From NCBI GenBank assembly GCA_950022655.1, contig OX465583.1, positions 64,694,306 to 64,758,305 of the forward strand: a DNA stretch of 64,000 nucleotides, in the 5' to 3' direction. The translations under genes were made by a program, and so were the position numbers. The notes below the pieces were generated by a model. It worked only from the letters and a program-made list of their open reading frames with translations, did no database searches and had not been told where the DNA came from. Shown here piece by piece: positions 11,901 to 20,770 of the stretch. This DNA is from Alentia gelatinosa (Eukaryota > Annelida > Polychaeta > Phyllodocida > Polynoidae). Position 1 is the first letter of the stretch. Each line of letters starts with the position of its first letter.

Positions 11901-12950
11901 CGACGAGTACACAATTATATCATCAAGATACACCAACACCGATTTGTCCAACAACGGCGCTAATACCATGTTGATATATCGTTGCCAGGTCGCAGGGCTG
12001 TTGCAGTAGCCCTGCGGCATTCGTCGGAACTCGAATAGACCATATGGTGTTGAAAATGCTGTTATTTCTTGACTTTCTGGCGTTACTTTGATTTGGAAGT
12101 ACGCGTTTTTCAGATCTAACACAGAAAACACAGTGGCCCCGGTCAATGCATCGAATATATCCCGAATGTTAGGGATCGGATACGCATCCTTTTTGCACAA
12201 GTTGTTTAGTTTGCGATAGTCCACACAACACCTTATTCCACCGTTAGGTTTAGGCACTATTAGTAGAGGTGACGCCCACGGACTAGCACTGGGCGCAATT
12301 ACCCCTGCATCAAGTAGTTTGTCCAACTCATTTTTAACTTTCTCCTTCATCGTTAGTGGTATTCGGTAAGGCCTCTGTCGTATGGGTGCGTTGACTCCGA
12401 CGTCTATGTGAAGTTCTACTTTAGGTGCAGCAGGCAAGAGGTGAGTATTCGATGCAAACAATCCCGGGTATTGATCCTTATACCAGTCAATATCCGAGTG
12501 AACTCCCGCCATATCATTGCTCATCTCATGACAAGAGTCGTAACTGAACTGCTGGTTAGCCAGCGACACCCACTTTTTCGTGCAGTTTAGCTGGCAGTCC
12601 AACAATTCCATCGTGTCGATACCTAACAACAGATCATGTCGCAGATCATCACAAACATATACCGGTACATCTCTTCCCAGGAGTGATACGATGGCTACCC
12701 CTTTTGTCGGCAGTACATGTCCCGTTAATGATTTCAGTACTAGTCCTGGTAACAACACCGGGGGTCTTTCCATAGTATCGCAGAACATTTTCCAGGCCGC
12801 AGTCGTCATTAATGATCGTGACGCGCCAGAGTCAATCAATGTGTGTAATTCCTTACCGCCCTGTAGTAAGTTAAGACACACCCGACCGTCCGACGCGGCA
12901 ATCAGTTTCCCTGTTGTCCTTGGAAATAGCCAGCGGGTTGGGAGTTCCAT
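8907..12950 (-). CDS. pol: Pol polyprotein: protease, reverse transcriptase, RNase H, integrase
   Basis: A 1,347-codon frame in the -1 frame relative to gag; the given start is the first ATG, but translation should enter by frameshifting. Aspartic protease: DSGA at 40-43 and LLLGID at 107-112. Reverse transcriptase: about 180-400, with VLDL at 277-280, MPQGYCNSP at 311-319 and YLDD at 341-344. RNase H: VDAS with D490, E532, D557 in ITDH and D600. Integrase: zinc-binding H723, H728, C758 and C761, then a DD35E core of D789, D849 and E885, followed by a GPY/F-like module to about 1060. The last 250-280 residues are a Ser/Thr/Asp-rich, probably disordered extension that is unusually long. All catalytic residues are present. 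The 3' end overlaps env by 20 bp. Confidence 0.96.
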   Translation of the reverse strand: MELPTRWLFPRTTGKLIAASDGRVCLNLLQGGKELHTLIDSGASRSLMTTAAWKMFCDTMERPPVLLPGLVLKSLTGHVLPTKGVAIVSLLGRDVPVYVCDDLRHDLLLGIDTMELLDCQLNCTKKWVSLANQQFSYDSCHEMSNDMAGVHSDIDWYKDQYPGLFASNTHLLPAAPKVELHIDVGVNAPIRQRPYRIPLTMKEKVKNELDKLLDAGVIAPSASPWASPLLIVPKPNGGIRCCVDYRKLNNLCKKDAYPIPNIRDIFDALTGATVFSVLDLKNAYFQIKVTPESQEITAFSTPYGLFEFRRMPQGYCNSPATWQRYINMVLAPLLDKSVLVYLDDIIVYSSSPDQHDQHLKEVFSLLEQNHLTINADKCMLHQEEVKLLGYIVGTKGIRANPNKVQVIKDMAAPTSAKEVQRFLGLAGYYRQCIPNFAEKAEPLVELTRKGSTFVWTKVRQEAFLNLKDALVSDHVMAFPNAQKPYRLYVDASLGCVGGILTQMDDEGVERPIQYISKQLGEGQRKWATIEKEAFAIVYALQKLRPYLQGASFVIITDHLPLRSFFQQEVKNSKIQRWAVLLAEYGAPIEYRKGANNVRADMLSRLPPTQKMTNPSIATPEIAAEDSKSTQSEMSQFSELLTTIPKRPVVPTTPKNPWNDPYLSYMELVAEQAQLPQYEMGRQSEEDYVLVDGVLYTLRPLLGTCYPRIVLPTTLVRRVVQSVHEELGHQQMCKTYTRVAQFYKWPNMKRDIQRILTNCAVCALYRTNKTYPHAQPPPVPTAPNEIIGIDLIGPLPESHKGNKYAIVCIDHATGWAEVIPIPDKRALWITTFFIEKWIPSHGPPQIVISDRGKEFLNMAIRQVCEKYRIQWRYSTPYHPMTNAKTERLNKTLKSMIAKLVQGQANQWEAHLYTALWAYRSSISTVTGFSPYFLHHGREPPIRNNNPDKVPVGEELKVLKHQISEHRMALQKAREKTKDLQQQNKARLDLRKTAPSYKIGQEVLLQHANPTTFQAPYTHGYMITDIEGQVVRLIHQSGKILRVNMDRLKSIPEGVTYWPMTTRDMKDDTRAAVKNLDKTGTAGRQQSNTHRRNQQPLAGNVTVPATTPDCSNKHQGPTKMSRQAGTDKVNINPFNPFDNLPRDRIVNGRYQRTDTTKSTASTKTLKRRQNRIRHKERLHATDRDTNDNTNITDTDLGKDTDKHQTSIPVSYSQSDRCHTDDGDDGWQVYDGNDTDKSTTDYDSNIIDQASTRTSVDSVLSDLPQPDPDEAATSVYSDKNPSPIQTDEDKRTVTSGSQSPSSSHSVQHTSTVTYNVRTRSQFRSTSGLSATASVNYKEWSSTDEDETSEN
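8933..8938 (-). promoter_or_regulatory. Candidate splice acceptor for env mRNA
   Basis: The minus strand reads gtcgtctacag immediately before ACGAGG and the env ATG. Errantivirus env is known to be translated from a spliced subgenomic RNA, and this site would fit. The matching donor is not established. Confidence 0.35.
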
Positions 12951-14032
12951 TGGTTGGTGTTTGTTTGTTGTGATTCAAACTGATCTCCCCGTGACGTATT
13001 GTTGTACCTTGTTGCACAGTCCCTCGCAATGTGACCGTATCCATCACACTCGTAACACTGGATGGACCGGTTATTCGCACCTCTACCTCCTCGTCCTCGT
13101 CCACGGCCTCTACCTCTACCTCGTCCATTATTGGGCGGTTGTACTCCCATATAGAAGATCTGCGTCCCTCGTCCATCCGATCCACCAAACTCAGGCAGTG
13201 TCGAAGACGTCTGTTGCGATTGTTGGTGAGCACCAGGTAACATTACAGTTGTCGCGGTTGCCGCCACCTCATTCACAGTTTCCTTCTTTTGTTTGACCTC
13301 TTTCAGCGATACCACTAAATTCTGTACTTGCCTTTCTAACGACTTGAGGATTCCCGCCACTTCTTTCATTGGTGCAGATTCCTCCGTAAGCGCTGGGGGT
13401 GGGGGTGGCAGTGCGGCTTGTTCCAAGTCTAAGTTATCGTCCAGTCTCAAAATAGTAACGTGATGACATGCTAGGTCTACGGCTCGGTCCAAATCCTTAG
13501 GGCACTGGCATCCGACTAATTCACGGAGTCTGTCGTTCCGTAACCCTTTAATGAAGAAGTCTCTTAGCTGGGTTACCATAAGTTCTAGTCGTTGTTCTTC
13601 TGGTGAATAAGCTCGGTGTACATCCTCTAAGAAACGATCAGCATATTCTCTTACCGCTTCGCACATGTTTTGCTGCGCCCGTTCAACTCGCAGTCTCAGT
13701 CGTTTGATCTCGGAGGGCCCTAGGTATTTCTTCTCCAACGCGTCTCGTAAATTCCTCCAATTCACTATCTTGGGAGGTTCTTCTGCCGCTAAACTGAGCT
13801 TCAATACGGCAATCTGACGTGCAAGGCCGCCTTTCGATTTGGCAGAGACTGCTTCGACCATTAAAGCATCGCCTGGGTTCACGTTGTCCGACGCGTAGTT
13901 GAATGTATCCACCCATTCTTTAAATGACACACGATCTATACCATCCGTCGCTGCTAGATTCTTGATAAAAGCGTCTAATCGTCTCCTTGTTGCTTCTGTT
14001 ACCGCCAAATCCAGTCTTTTCTGTTCCGCCAT
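12902..14032 (-). CDS. gag: Gag structural polyprotein
   Basis: A 376-residue capsid and nucleocapsid precursor that would assemble particles and package RNA. The N-terminal 200 residues are helical and charged and match the capsid position of gypsy-type Gag. A Pro-rich linker (about 209-214) leads to a short amphipathic helix and then an arginine-glycine tract (about 303-318). One CCHC zinc knuckle follows, CX2CX4HX4C at C326, C329, H334 and C339. A knuckle is not typical of insect errantivirus Gags. The start ATG lies 60 bp downstream of the 5' LTR. The stop TGA (12902-12904) directly follows the slippery heptamer. Confidence 0.92.
   Translation of the reverse strand: MAEQKRLDLAVTEATRRRLDAFIKNLAATDGIDRVSFKEWVDTFNYASDNVNPGDALMVEAVSAKSKGGLARQIAVLKLSLAAEEPPKIVNWRNLRDALEKKYLGPSEIKRLRLRVERAQQNMCEAVREYADRFLEDVHRAYSPEEQRLELMVTQLRDFFIKGLRNDRLRELVGCQCPKDLDRAVDLACHHVTILRLDDNLDLEQAALPPPPPALTEESAPMKEVAGILKSLERQVQNLVVSLKEVKQKKETVNEVAATATTVMLPGAHQQSQQTSSTLPEFGGSDGRGTQIFYMGVQPPNNGRGRGRGRGRGRGGRGANNRSIQCYECDGYGHIARDCATRYNNTSRGDQFESQQTNTNQWNSQPAGYFQGQQGN
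12905..12911 (-). promoter_or_regulatory. GGGAAAC -1 ribosomal frameshift site at the gag/pol junction
   Basis: In the gag frame the end reads CAG GGA AAC TGA, so the heptamer G GGA AAC sits in the X XXY YYZ phase immediately before the gag stop. Slipping back one base continues in the pol frame through GGG AAA CTG. The same heptamer serves gag-pro frameshifting in some betaretroviruses. Downstream, TTGCCGC can pair with GCGGTAA about 35 nt later (with one G-T pair), a possible stimulatory stem. The stem is an inference. Confidence 0.8.
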
Positions 14033-14092
14033 TCTATCGTTACTTCCTGACTCGTTATAACGTGTGTGGTATATCCTGGCAAGATCGCCAAA
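14033..14092 (-). other. Provirus leader with primer-binding site
   Basis: The leader between the 5' LTR and gag is only 60 bp. On the minus strand, two bases (TT) after the LTR, TGGCGATCTTGCCAGGAT (14073-14090) begins with the TGG expected opposite a tRNA CCA end, so it is the likely primer-binding site. I cannot assign the priming tRNA with confidence. Confidence 0.65.
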
Positions 14093-14360
14093 TGTAATGC
14101 ATCAGGTAACGAACAATACCACAAGTCAGCGTGTCAAATTCTGATTTATTTTCCATCTTACACTTTACTATATACCATATCATCATGGCTTGTCATTGGT
14201 TACACCTTGTCATTGGCTTAGATAAGCATGACAAGACATGACGGTTATACATAGTATGTCAATCATAACCGTAGACACGCCCACTACGAGCCAGGGCAGC
14301 CCGTGCCTGTCAGCGAGTCTACTTATACTATTATTATATATTCATCTATGATTCACTACA
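14093..14360 (-). repeat. 5' LTR of the provirus with promoter
   Basis: This is the 268-bp partner of 6525-6792. A TATA-like AT run (14329-14342), close to the LTR's sense-strand start, is the best core-promoter candidate, and the AATAAA copy is at 14145-14150. No differences from the other LTR were found by eye. Confidence 0.95.
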
Positions 14361-14467
14361 CTAGCAAGAACGGACAAAACGAAGTCTAATGTCTAGTTCT
14401 TATGAAACAGGACACACCATCTAGACGCTATCTAGACATGTCACAAAACTAGTGAAACAGGTCCCTG

Positions 14468-14851
14468 TGCAGTTCGTGGCGGTGTGGGGCGTGGCTTGGT
14501 GCGGGGGAGGGTGGCTGGGCGGGGTGCTGGAGGAGGGGCGGGGTGACGGACAGTGGTCAGCCGGGCGCCGCGGGCACCAACAGGTGCGGCGCCGGCGAGA
14601 CGGCCCGGGACTGGAGTGGTCAGCGTGGATGGTCCTTCAAAAAAGAGCGGGAAAGGGCGCGTCACTCAGTCCGGAGGATGACAGTTCAGGAACCAAGTAT
14701 AGACACTGTATCAATAACAGGATATGTAGGATAGTATCAGTACAAGTGTCACAAATATACATACATATTATATATAAATATATATGAAACACAGGTTCAG
14801 ATGAATAGAAATAAAAATGATGTTTGAAGTAATATATATCATATATATATT

Positions 14852-14916
<65 letters not shown>

Positions 14917-17900
14917 GTAGTTAGGTAGACAGTACAATCATGAGGCAGCCAAGTAGATCGTGTAGGCGTTCTAGTTTTCAAGGTTAACAATTACTGTGTC
15001 ATCATATGATTAAATACACATAGTCATTCTGGCTCCTATTTGTCGTTTTATTGCGGTAGTTGGTAATATTTCTAATCTCGTATTTCTACCCTTTATCTTT
15101 ATTGCCATATTTCAGTTTTGAAATACCTGTGCATCTTACATTTTTGAAGATCTGATAACGGTATTTCTGCATCGAAGCTTGATATTTCTAATGTTCAATA
15201 TTTTGCATATTCTCGCAAGTAGTTTAAATGGTATCATATTCATTTGTGGCATATGTTCTGTACATCTTATTTATATATTCATATTCAAACTTTAATAGAA
15301 AACTGGTATTATCTTTTATGCTATGATATTTCTTGGGTCAGTTTTATGTGATCCTGCATCGAATTAGATAAAGATAAAAGTTTCAGTTTCGCGAAAGGGA
15401 ATTCAATATATCATAGCATTAAATTTTGATATTTTCCGCGAATCTATTCCTTTCAATACCTGACTTGAAAAGACCTCCTTTGGCACCTCATCGGTGAATG
15501 TCCCTATATAAACAGGAATGTCCAGCTACCACCACTTCATCCCATCGTACCTAATGACCTGAAATCCTACCCTAAGCGAAGAAAAATATAATCTCCTCCC
15601 TTGGGAACTTTCCCATGCTGTCCAAAAGAACACTTACAATGCTTTCTTTGCTAGAAAAAGGAGGATGTCTGACGAAAACATCTTCCAAGGTCTTTCATCT
15701 CCAGGTTTAGCCGAGCCTATCCTACTTAGATGGCAATTTTCAGACTATTGAGCTTATCCTTTTTTATGGGTGTGGTTTTAGCAGGTAGGGCATTGTTACC
15801 TGGTCTGGGCCCCATCTAGGCTGGTCACTTGATGTTTTTTAGAGCAGCCATCCTTTCCTTTGCTCATCCCATTGTCGGTCCGTACCCTCCATAGTACCTG
15901 TCCACCCCTCACCCCCTCCCACCTGCACCCCCTCCTCCTGATACCCCCTCAGACTGGCCTGGGCGCCACCACCTTTGAAGGCCGGTTATTTAGTTGGCGG
16001 GTATTGTTCGGCACTTGTCAATTAATTTAGGGAACTGCCGTGCGGGCTACCTTGGCGAGCAGCACTTCAAAGGGCCGCACCGTCACGCTGCAGGTTAATT
16101 ATTTTTCTATAAAATACATCCTGACGTACCTGAGCTGTGGTGTTGTGATGGTCACGCTTGATAAGCACTGGTCATTGTCGTAGGGGGCCGGCTGAGGGTA
16201 TCGCCTGGTCCTACCCGCTGCACCCCCACCCTCTCCACCCCCCACCTTCCTCCCTGCACCCCAAGCTTACTGACCAGCGGAGCATTATATGTTTTTGTAG
16301 TACTGATTGTAGCCGTGATTTTATCAAGGCCTGATGGTACTATAACTGTCATAGGGCAGTGTCGGCTCACCATTGAACACATACCAGGTGGCCCGCAACC
16401 AGAGGTCGGTCTGTTTTCATAGCGGTGGAAGCGGATCTCACAGAGGTGACAAATATGCCTCATTTTGTACCCAGCCCCTTCCGACATTGTAATTTGGGAC
16501 TGGTGTGATTAGTGGGGATTTGACCTGTGGGTGAGTTGGAAGGGGTGGGGGATGTTAACACTGACAGTATCTCAGATATATGTGCACACAGGTTGGCCCC
16601 CATTGATCTCACTATACCACCGAGGTCTGGTAAGTGGTACCTACCACCCACAATTATAAAGAATAGACGTTTGAGGCTGAGCAAATGATACTGAATAGAC
16701 CCGTCATTAGAGTCACTTACTATATGGTTAAGCCAACTGAATCATTTTGAGACAATTTATTAATCCAATCAGCCCTGCTATGTATAAAGTATTTAGTACA
16801 ATAGACGGGTAGAGATAAATGGACCAGGTCATTTCCCCCCTTATACTTGAATTTAGAGATATTGCCTGATCTCTTTCCTTTTTTTTCAAATCTAGTACGT
16901 TTCTATATTGGGTCTGATTCATAGCCGTTACAGTTTTCTCATAGTACAAACACGTGTTCGCTCAATGAAGAGGAAAGGACCTCAGCCTGTAGATAGGCTA
17001 GTAATTCACTTGGCTCATCTTTCCCATTATCAATACTGTACATTCATTCCTTTTTCATAACCGTTCATCGAGTTTACAGGTAGTAACTTTTATACACATG
17101 ATGATTAAGACAATAATAAAACTATAATCGGGACAAGTTGTAGACATGACTATTTTCTTACAAATTATCAATACCTTCATACATATCACGTCGATGAGAT
17201 TGAATGAAATGATATTAAAAAGGAATTGTATTGCAGAAAACATGCTCTTAAAAGCTGACCTACATTGTACATTATATAATACCAATGAAAATCTATCAGT
17301 GAAGAATGTGGGCCTAACACACCCTTTATTTGCACTTGCTGCTTGTTGTTGGGATCTTTTATTTTATACATCAGTATCATTCGGAGTCCAAGCACGTGCG
17401 ATTTCTAACCAACAATATCATCTAGAATAACTTCCTATTGTATAGACTGAAACTTTCATGGAGCGATATTTAAATAATGTTCACTTTATTCCATGCGTTT
17501 ATAACGTTGATTGATCCACTGGTAACTTCTACTGATAGTTGCAGTAGAAAGCATGCAATATTCGTATTAGATGGAGGTTGAGGAGAAGACTTTACCGTTT
17601 TGGTCTGAGTATTCACCAAATGGAGGAACATTTGAAAACCGATGACGGATGGTGATGTATCAGCTATCAACGTGAAAATTGAAAGTGTGTGTGGTCTCAT
17701 TTCTCCGGCGAAAATTCGTATTACATTGAATAGAAATTATTGCTCGGTAAAGAAAGCAATTTGGGCTAGAAACAGTGAGATGGGTTTTGAACTTTGAATG
17801 TTGATGGATGAGCCTGTAAATACAATCAGTATTAGGGCTGGGCCATGGTTCGACTGACCACTGCATCATACAGCTGTCCTCCCCCCTCCTAATGGTGTTC

Positions 17901-18047
17901 TCTACTGGTCAGTCTCCCTGTCATCACCAAATACACAAGGACAAGACCATCGGTTATATCAAATTCAAATATCTGCAACATCTGATAGCTGTGAATGATA
18001 AGATCACTAGAGAATAGATATCAACTGAATCTAAATGTTTTTTTTTA
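14468..18047. other. Non-genic DNA; GC patch then AT-rich sequence
   Basis: At 14470-14660 a G-rich, CpG-rich patch lies directly beside the split element; it has open frames on both strands but no splice sites I trust. After the TA run, 14940-16130 is AT-rich with nothing recognised. A second GC patch at 16140-16270 lacks exon boundaries. The rest to 18047 holds only short AT-rich open frames without family resemblance. Confidence 0.5.
14831..14915. repeat. (TA)n microsatellite
   Basis: A nearly uninterrupted run of TA dinucleotides of about 85 bases with a few offset breaks. Confidence 0.95.
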
Positions 18048-18387
18048 CTATATACCCATGCCGTATATACTGTAAGTACGCACCGTTTTGGCATATGACG
18101 TAAAAATACTGTACGGACCGCTGGTCCGTACACTAAAATACGGACCACCTTGCCATACACGTTTACTAACATATCGGTTGTTAAAAATTAAATTAATGAT
18201 TTTTAAAAAATTTTGAATATATAGTAAATATATAACGTCCAACCATGCTTGTACAAGTCACAGAACTCGATGATAATTTACGGTTTGTACGGACCGAGGC
18301 ATAAATGCCTCGGTCCGTACAAACCGTAAATCACCATCTCGTTCTGTGAATTGTACAACATGGTCAGGGCGTTCTATATAAATACTT
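18048..18387. mobile_element. Foldback element with GTCCGTAC palindromes, copy 1
   Basis: Two palindromes dominate. The first, 18113-18133, is gtacggacc, gct, ggtccgtac. The second has perfect 26-bp arms (18276-18301 and 18306-18331) around a TAAA loop. Its outer arms extend imperfectly from about 18225 to 18378, so about 150 bases can fold on themselves. A second copy with a partly decayed large arm lies at 35885-36222. There is no open frame, so this is a non-autonomous foldback or MITE-like repeat of unknown superfamily. Confidence 0.8.
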
Positions 18388-19138
18388 TATCTCACCCTTG
18401 GTATTTTTCTCCCTTAGACCTAACATTAGGAACTCGTTCTCCAATTCCTTACGAGTATTGCAGTCCATTCTACATGGTCTATATCCTGCATTCGTTCATT
18501 TTTTTGTAGTGCGTACAGGGGTGAGAATATAGTAGGACAAATATATAAATGTGAGAATACAGAAAGCCACTTGTTTTGGTTAAAGTAGTTGTTCCCGAAC
18601 TCGTTTGACTGCTACATGATATCAACGAGGCGACAGCTGAGTGAATATCACATAGCATGCAACTAGTGGACGACTTTGACCAAAACTTGTTGGTTTCTTC
18701 TTAAAGATTCAATTCACTACATTTATTGATTTTATTTTCCATTTGCACATTGTACTTGTATTACTAGGTTTGGGACGTTGAGATATAAAAATTCGGGTTT
18801 TATTTTCATATACTCCTTAATTGTTCTATTGTGTACAAGATTGAGAGTTATTTGGGTGGGGGTGGGTAGATATTTTCAGAATTTTTGTGTGCCTATTTTA
18901 TGGATGGCCCCAATATGAAAAATGCAGATTTAGCTTCTAGATTCAATGGGTCCAAAAAAAATAGCATCTGGTAGGGAAAAATACATCGGAATATGAAAAG
19001 ATAATTTAGCAATTCTCAATCAAATGATAACATTTTCTTCATGTTTCGTAGTTATTCCTTTACTTAAAGAAATTTATTTTCTCATAATTAAAATTTCTCT
19101 TAATTAAATGTTGGCTTTCTGTCTCGCCCGGTGTACAG
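18388..19138. other. Intronic-looking AT-rich DNA with foldback family copy
   Basis: The stretch 18395-18665 belongs to the dispersed foldback family; its hairpin tip near 18617-18650 reads gatatcaacgaggcgacagc followed by tgagtgaatatc. The remainder is AT-rich with nothing recognised. It ends in the pyrimidine-rich stretch preceding the exon at 19139. Confidence 0.5.
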
Positions 19139-19281
19139 AGTGGCGGGGGCGGGGTCCGGACCTCGCCGCTGGAGGCGCCGCGCGGGCAGGTGCTCCACCA
19201 GTGACGAGACTGAGGGCGGGGGAGGGGGACGAGCCCCCCCTGGCCGACAGGTGCACCCAGACGTCACGGCTGTCTTGGCAG
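19139..19281 (+). CDS. Putative internal exon 1 of an unrecognised host gene
   Basis: A 143-bp GC-rich block stands out from AT-rich flanks. It is bounded by a pyrimidine-rich acceptor (tttctgtctcgcccggtgtacag) and a consensus donor (ttggcag, gtgagt). One frame with incoming phase 1 is open for 47 codons, is GC-rich at third positions and ends phase 0. It contains WRGRGPD near the start and ADRCTQTSRLSWQ at the end. The other open frame ends in a phase that does not fit the next exon, and the third has stops. The phase-0 end matches the phase-0 start of the exon at 42914, so I infer one gene. I do not recognise the product; it is Ala/Gly/Arg-rich, likely disordered. Confidence 0.5.
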
Positions 19282-19780
19282 GTGAGTCAGGTGTGAGAAT
19301 ACAGTCGGCCATGCATCACCAAGTCCTCTCGCCCTTCTCCTATTTGTTTGTACACACCAATATAGAAGTTGAAAGTAATGAAGAACTTGTCCTTACTATG
19401 GGAAGTGTTTACCTTACATTCATCAAGTTTTTACCTTATAGTCACCAATGCGAGACCATGATGTATCTCGTATGCATTGCTTTGTGAACGTTGCAATTGT
19501 TACAGGTTGATTTCACAATATCAATACGATTTCCCACGGTCGCCCGAATTCGGCAAATATATTACTTTTCTAGCTTGTTTCTCCAGATAGGAGTCAGGTA
19601 TAGGTGAATCGAGTCTTAATATGAGTCGTAGGCAAAAAATGATTCGCTGGGTGCCTTCACGGAGAAGTCTGGTTGGAGTATGTGTATCGGAGCGGAACCA
19701 AAATCTGACCTTCTATTCTCTGTGTGTGATTGTCCGAGGGCGTCCACCTAGATAGAGCACCCCGTCAATCATAGTCACCA
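19282..19780. other. Intronic DNA
   Basis: This follows the candidate donor at 19282. I see no further exon, repeat or RNA gene. Confidence 0.45.
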
Positions 19781-20770
19781 ATCAACCTCCACCGGTTTGT
19801 ATACTCGCTGGCCGACTGCACCGGTCCTCACATTCACCTGGCAGTGTCCACCAGTTCTTTTACTTACTGTCCAACATCCATCAGCCCTCAGGTTCACCAG
19901 TAAGTCTCCGTCAGTTCTTATACTTACTGGCTAACCTCCACCAGTCCTCACATTCACCCACCAGTCTCTGCCAGTTCTTAAAATCACTGTCCAACCTACA
20001 CCAGCCCTCAGGTTCACCTGCCAATGTCCATCAGTTCTTATACTCATTGGTCAACCTCCACAAGCCCACAGATCTACCCGCCAGTCTCCACAAGTTCCTA
20101 TACCTCCACCAACCCTCAGACTCACCACCCACCAATCCCTGCCCGTTCTCATACCCACTGTCAAGCCTCCACCAGCCCTTAGATTCAACCACCAGTCTCC
20201 ACCAGTCCTTAAACTCACTGTCCAACCTCCACCAGCTCTCAGATTCATCCAGAAGTCTCCACCAAGTCCTATACTCACTGTCCAACCTTCACCAGCCCTC
20301 ACATTCACCCACCAGTCTCCGCCAGTCCTTAAACTCACTGTCCAACCTACAACAGCCCTCAGATTCATCCAGAAGTCTCCACCAAGTCCTATACTCCCTG
20401 TCCAACCTACACCAGCCCACAGATTCGTGCACCAGTCTCCGCCAGTCCTTTAACTCACTGTCCGACCTCCCACATGTTTGTATACTTGGTGGCTGACTGC
20501 ACCAGTCCTCACGTTCGTTTGCCAGTCTCCACCTGTATCCATACTCACTGTCCAGCCTCCACCAGTCCTCAGATTCACCCACCAGTCTCAGCTAGTTCTT
20601 ATACTCACTGTCCAGCCTCCACCAGTCCTCAGATTCACCCACCAGTCTCAGCCAGTTCTTATACTCACTGTCCAGCCTCCACCAGTCCTCCGATTCACCT
20701 ACCAGTCTCAGCCAGCCCTCATACTCACCCGCAAGTTTCTGCCAGTCTCCTTCTCAAACCCCAGCTCTTT
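19781..20770. repeat. 60-bp minisatellite
   Basis: About 16 imperfect copies of a 60-bp unit built from the blocks ccaacctccaccagccctca, gattcacccaccagtctccg and ccagttcttatactcactgt. Because the period is a multiple of three, frames stay open on both strands (for example 20047-20496 plus and 20051-20368 minus). I treat these as by-products of the repeat rather than as genes. It lies in the inferred intron after 19281. Confidence 0.93.

Larger units (their letters stand above)
6525..14360 (-). mobile_element. Full-length env-bearing Ty3/gypsy (errantivirus-like) provirus
   Basis: A 7.8-kb LTR element transcribed on the minus strand, ordered 5' LTR (14093-14360), leader, gag, pol, env, polypurine tract, 3' LTR (6525-6792). 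The LTRs start TG and end CA on both strands and appear identical over 268 bp. The host sequence is CAAG to the left (6521-6524) and CTAG to the right (14361-14364). The empty-site relative near 26660 reads gtgcaagcaagaacgg, consistent with duplication of CAAG plus one later substitution. Gag, pol and env are all uninterrupted. The domain order and the baculovirus-F-like Env place it with errantivirus-type Metaviridae. Intact frames and matched LTRs indicate a recent insertion; whether it is active cannot be told from the sequence. Confidence 0.95.
6313..14467. mobile_element. MITE-like inverted-repeat element, split by the provirus
   Basis: The outer ends form terminal inverted repeats: 6313 begins CAGGGACCTGTTTCACTAGT and 14467 ends with its complement, over about 32 bp with one mismatch. 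Without the provirus the element would be about 315 bp. A second, uninterrupted copy of the same family lies at 26451-26747 and provides the empty-site sequence at the provirus insertion point. The element has no open frame, so it is a non-autonomous DNA transposon of unassigned superfamily. I could not identify a convincing target-site duplication outside the repeats. Confidence 0.82.

Noticed and set aside
6523..14362. Alternative LTR limits with AGT...ACT ends, as in insect 17.6 and 297
   Set aside because: The left start reads AGTGTAAT but the right LTR has AATGTAAT, and the flanks give no matching duplication; TG...CA limits fit the polypurine tract and empty site better.
14470..14787. 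GC-rich 111-codon frame beside the split MITE
   Set aside because: Open on both strands by composition, no acceptor or donor, and no phase fit with the exon at 19139.
20047..20496. Open frames in the 60-bp array, both strands
   Set aside because: The period is a multiple of three and there are no gene signals; explained by the minisatellite.
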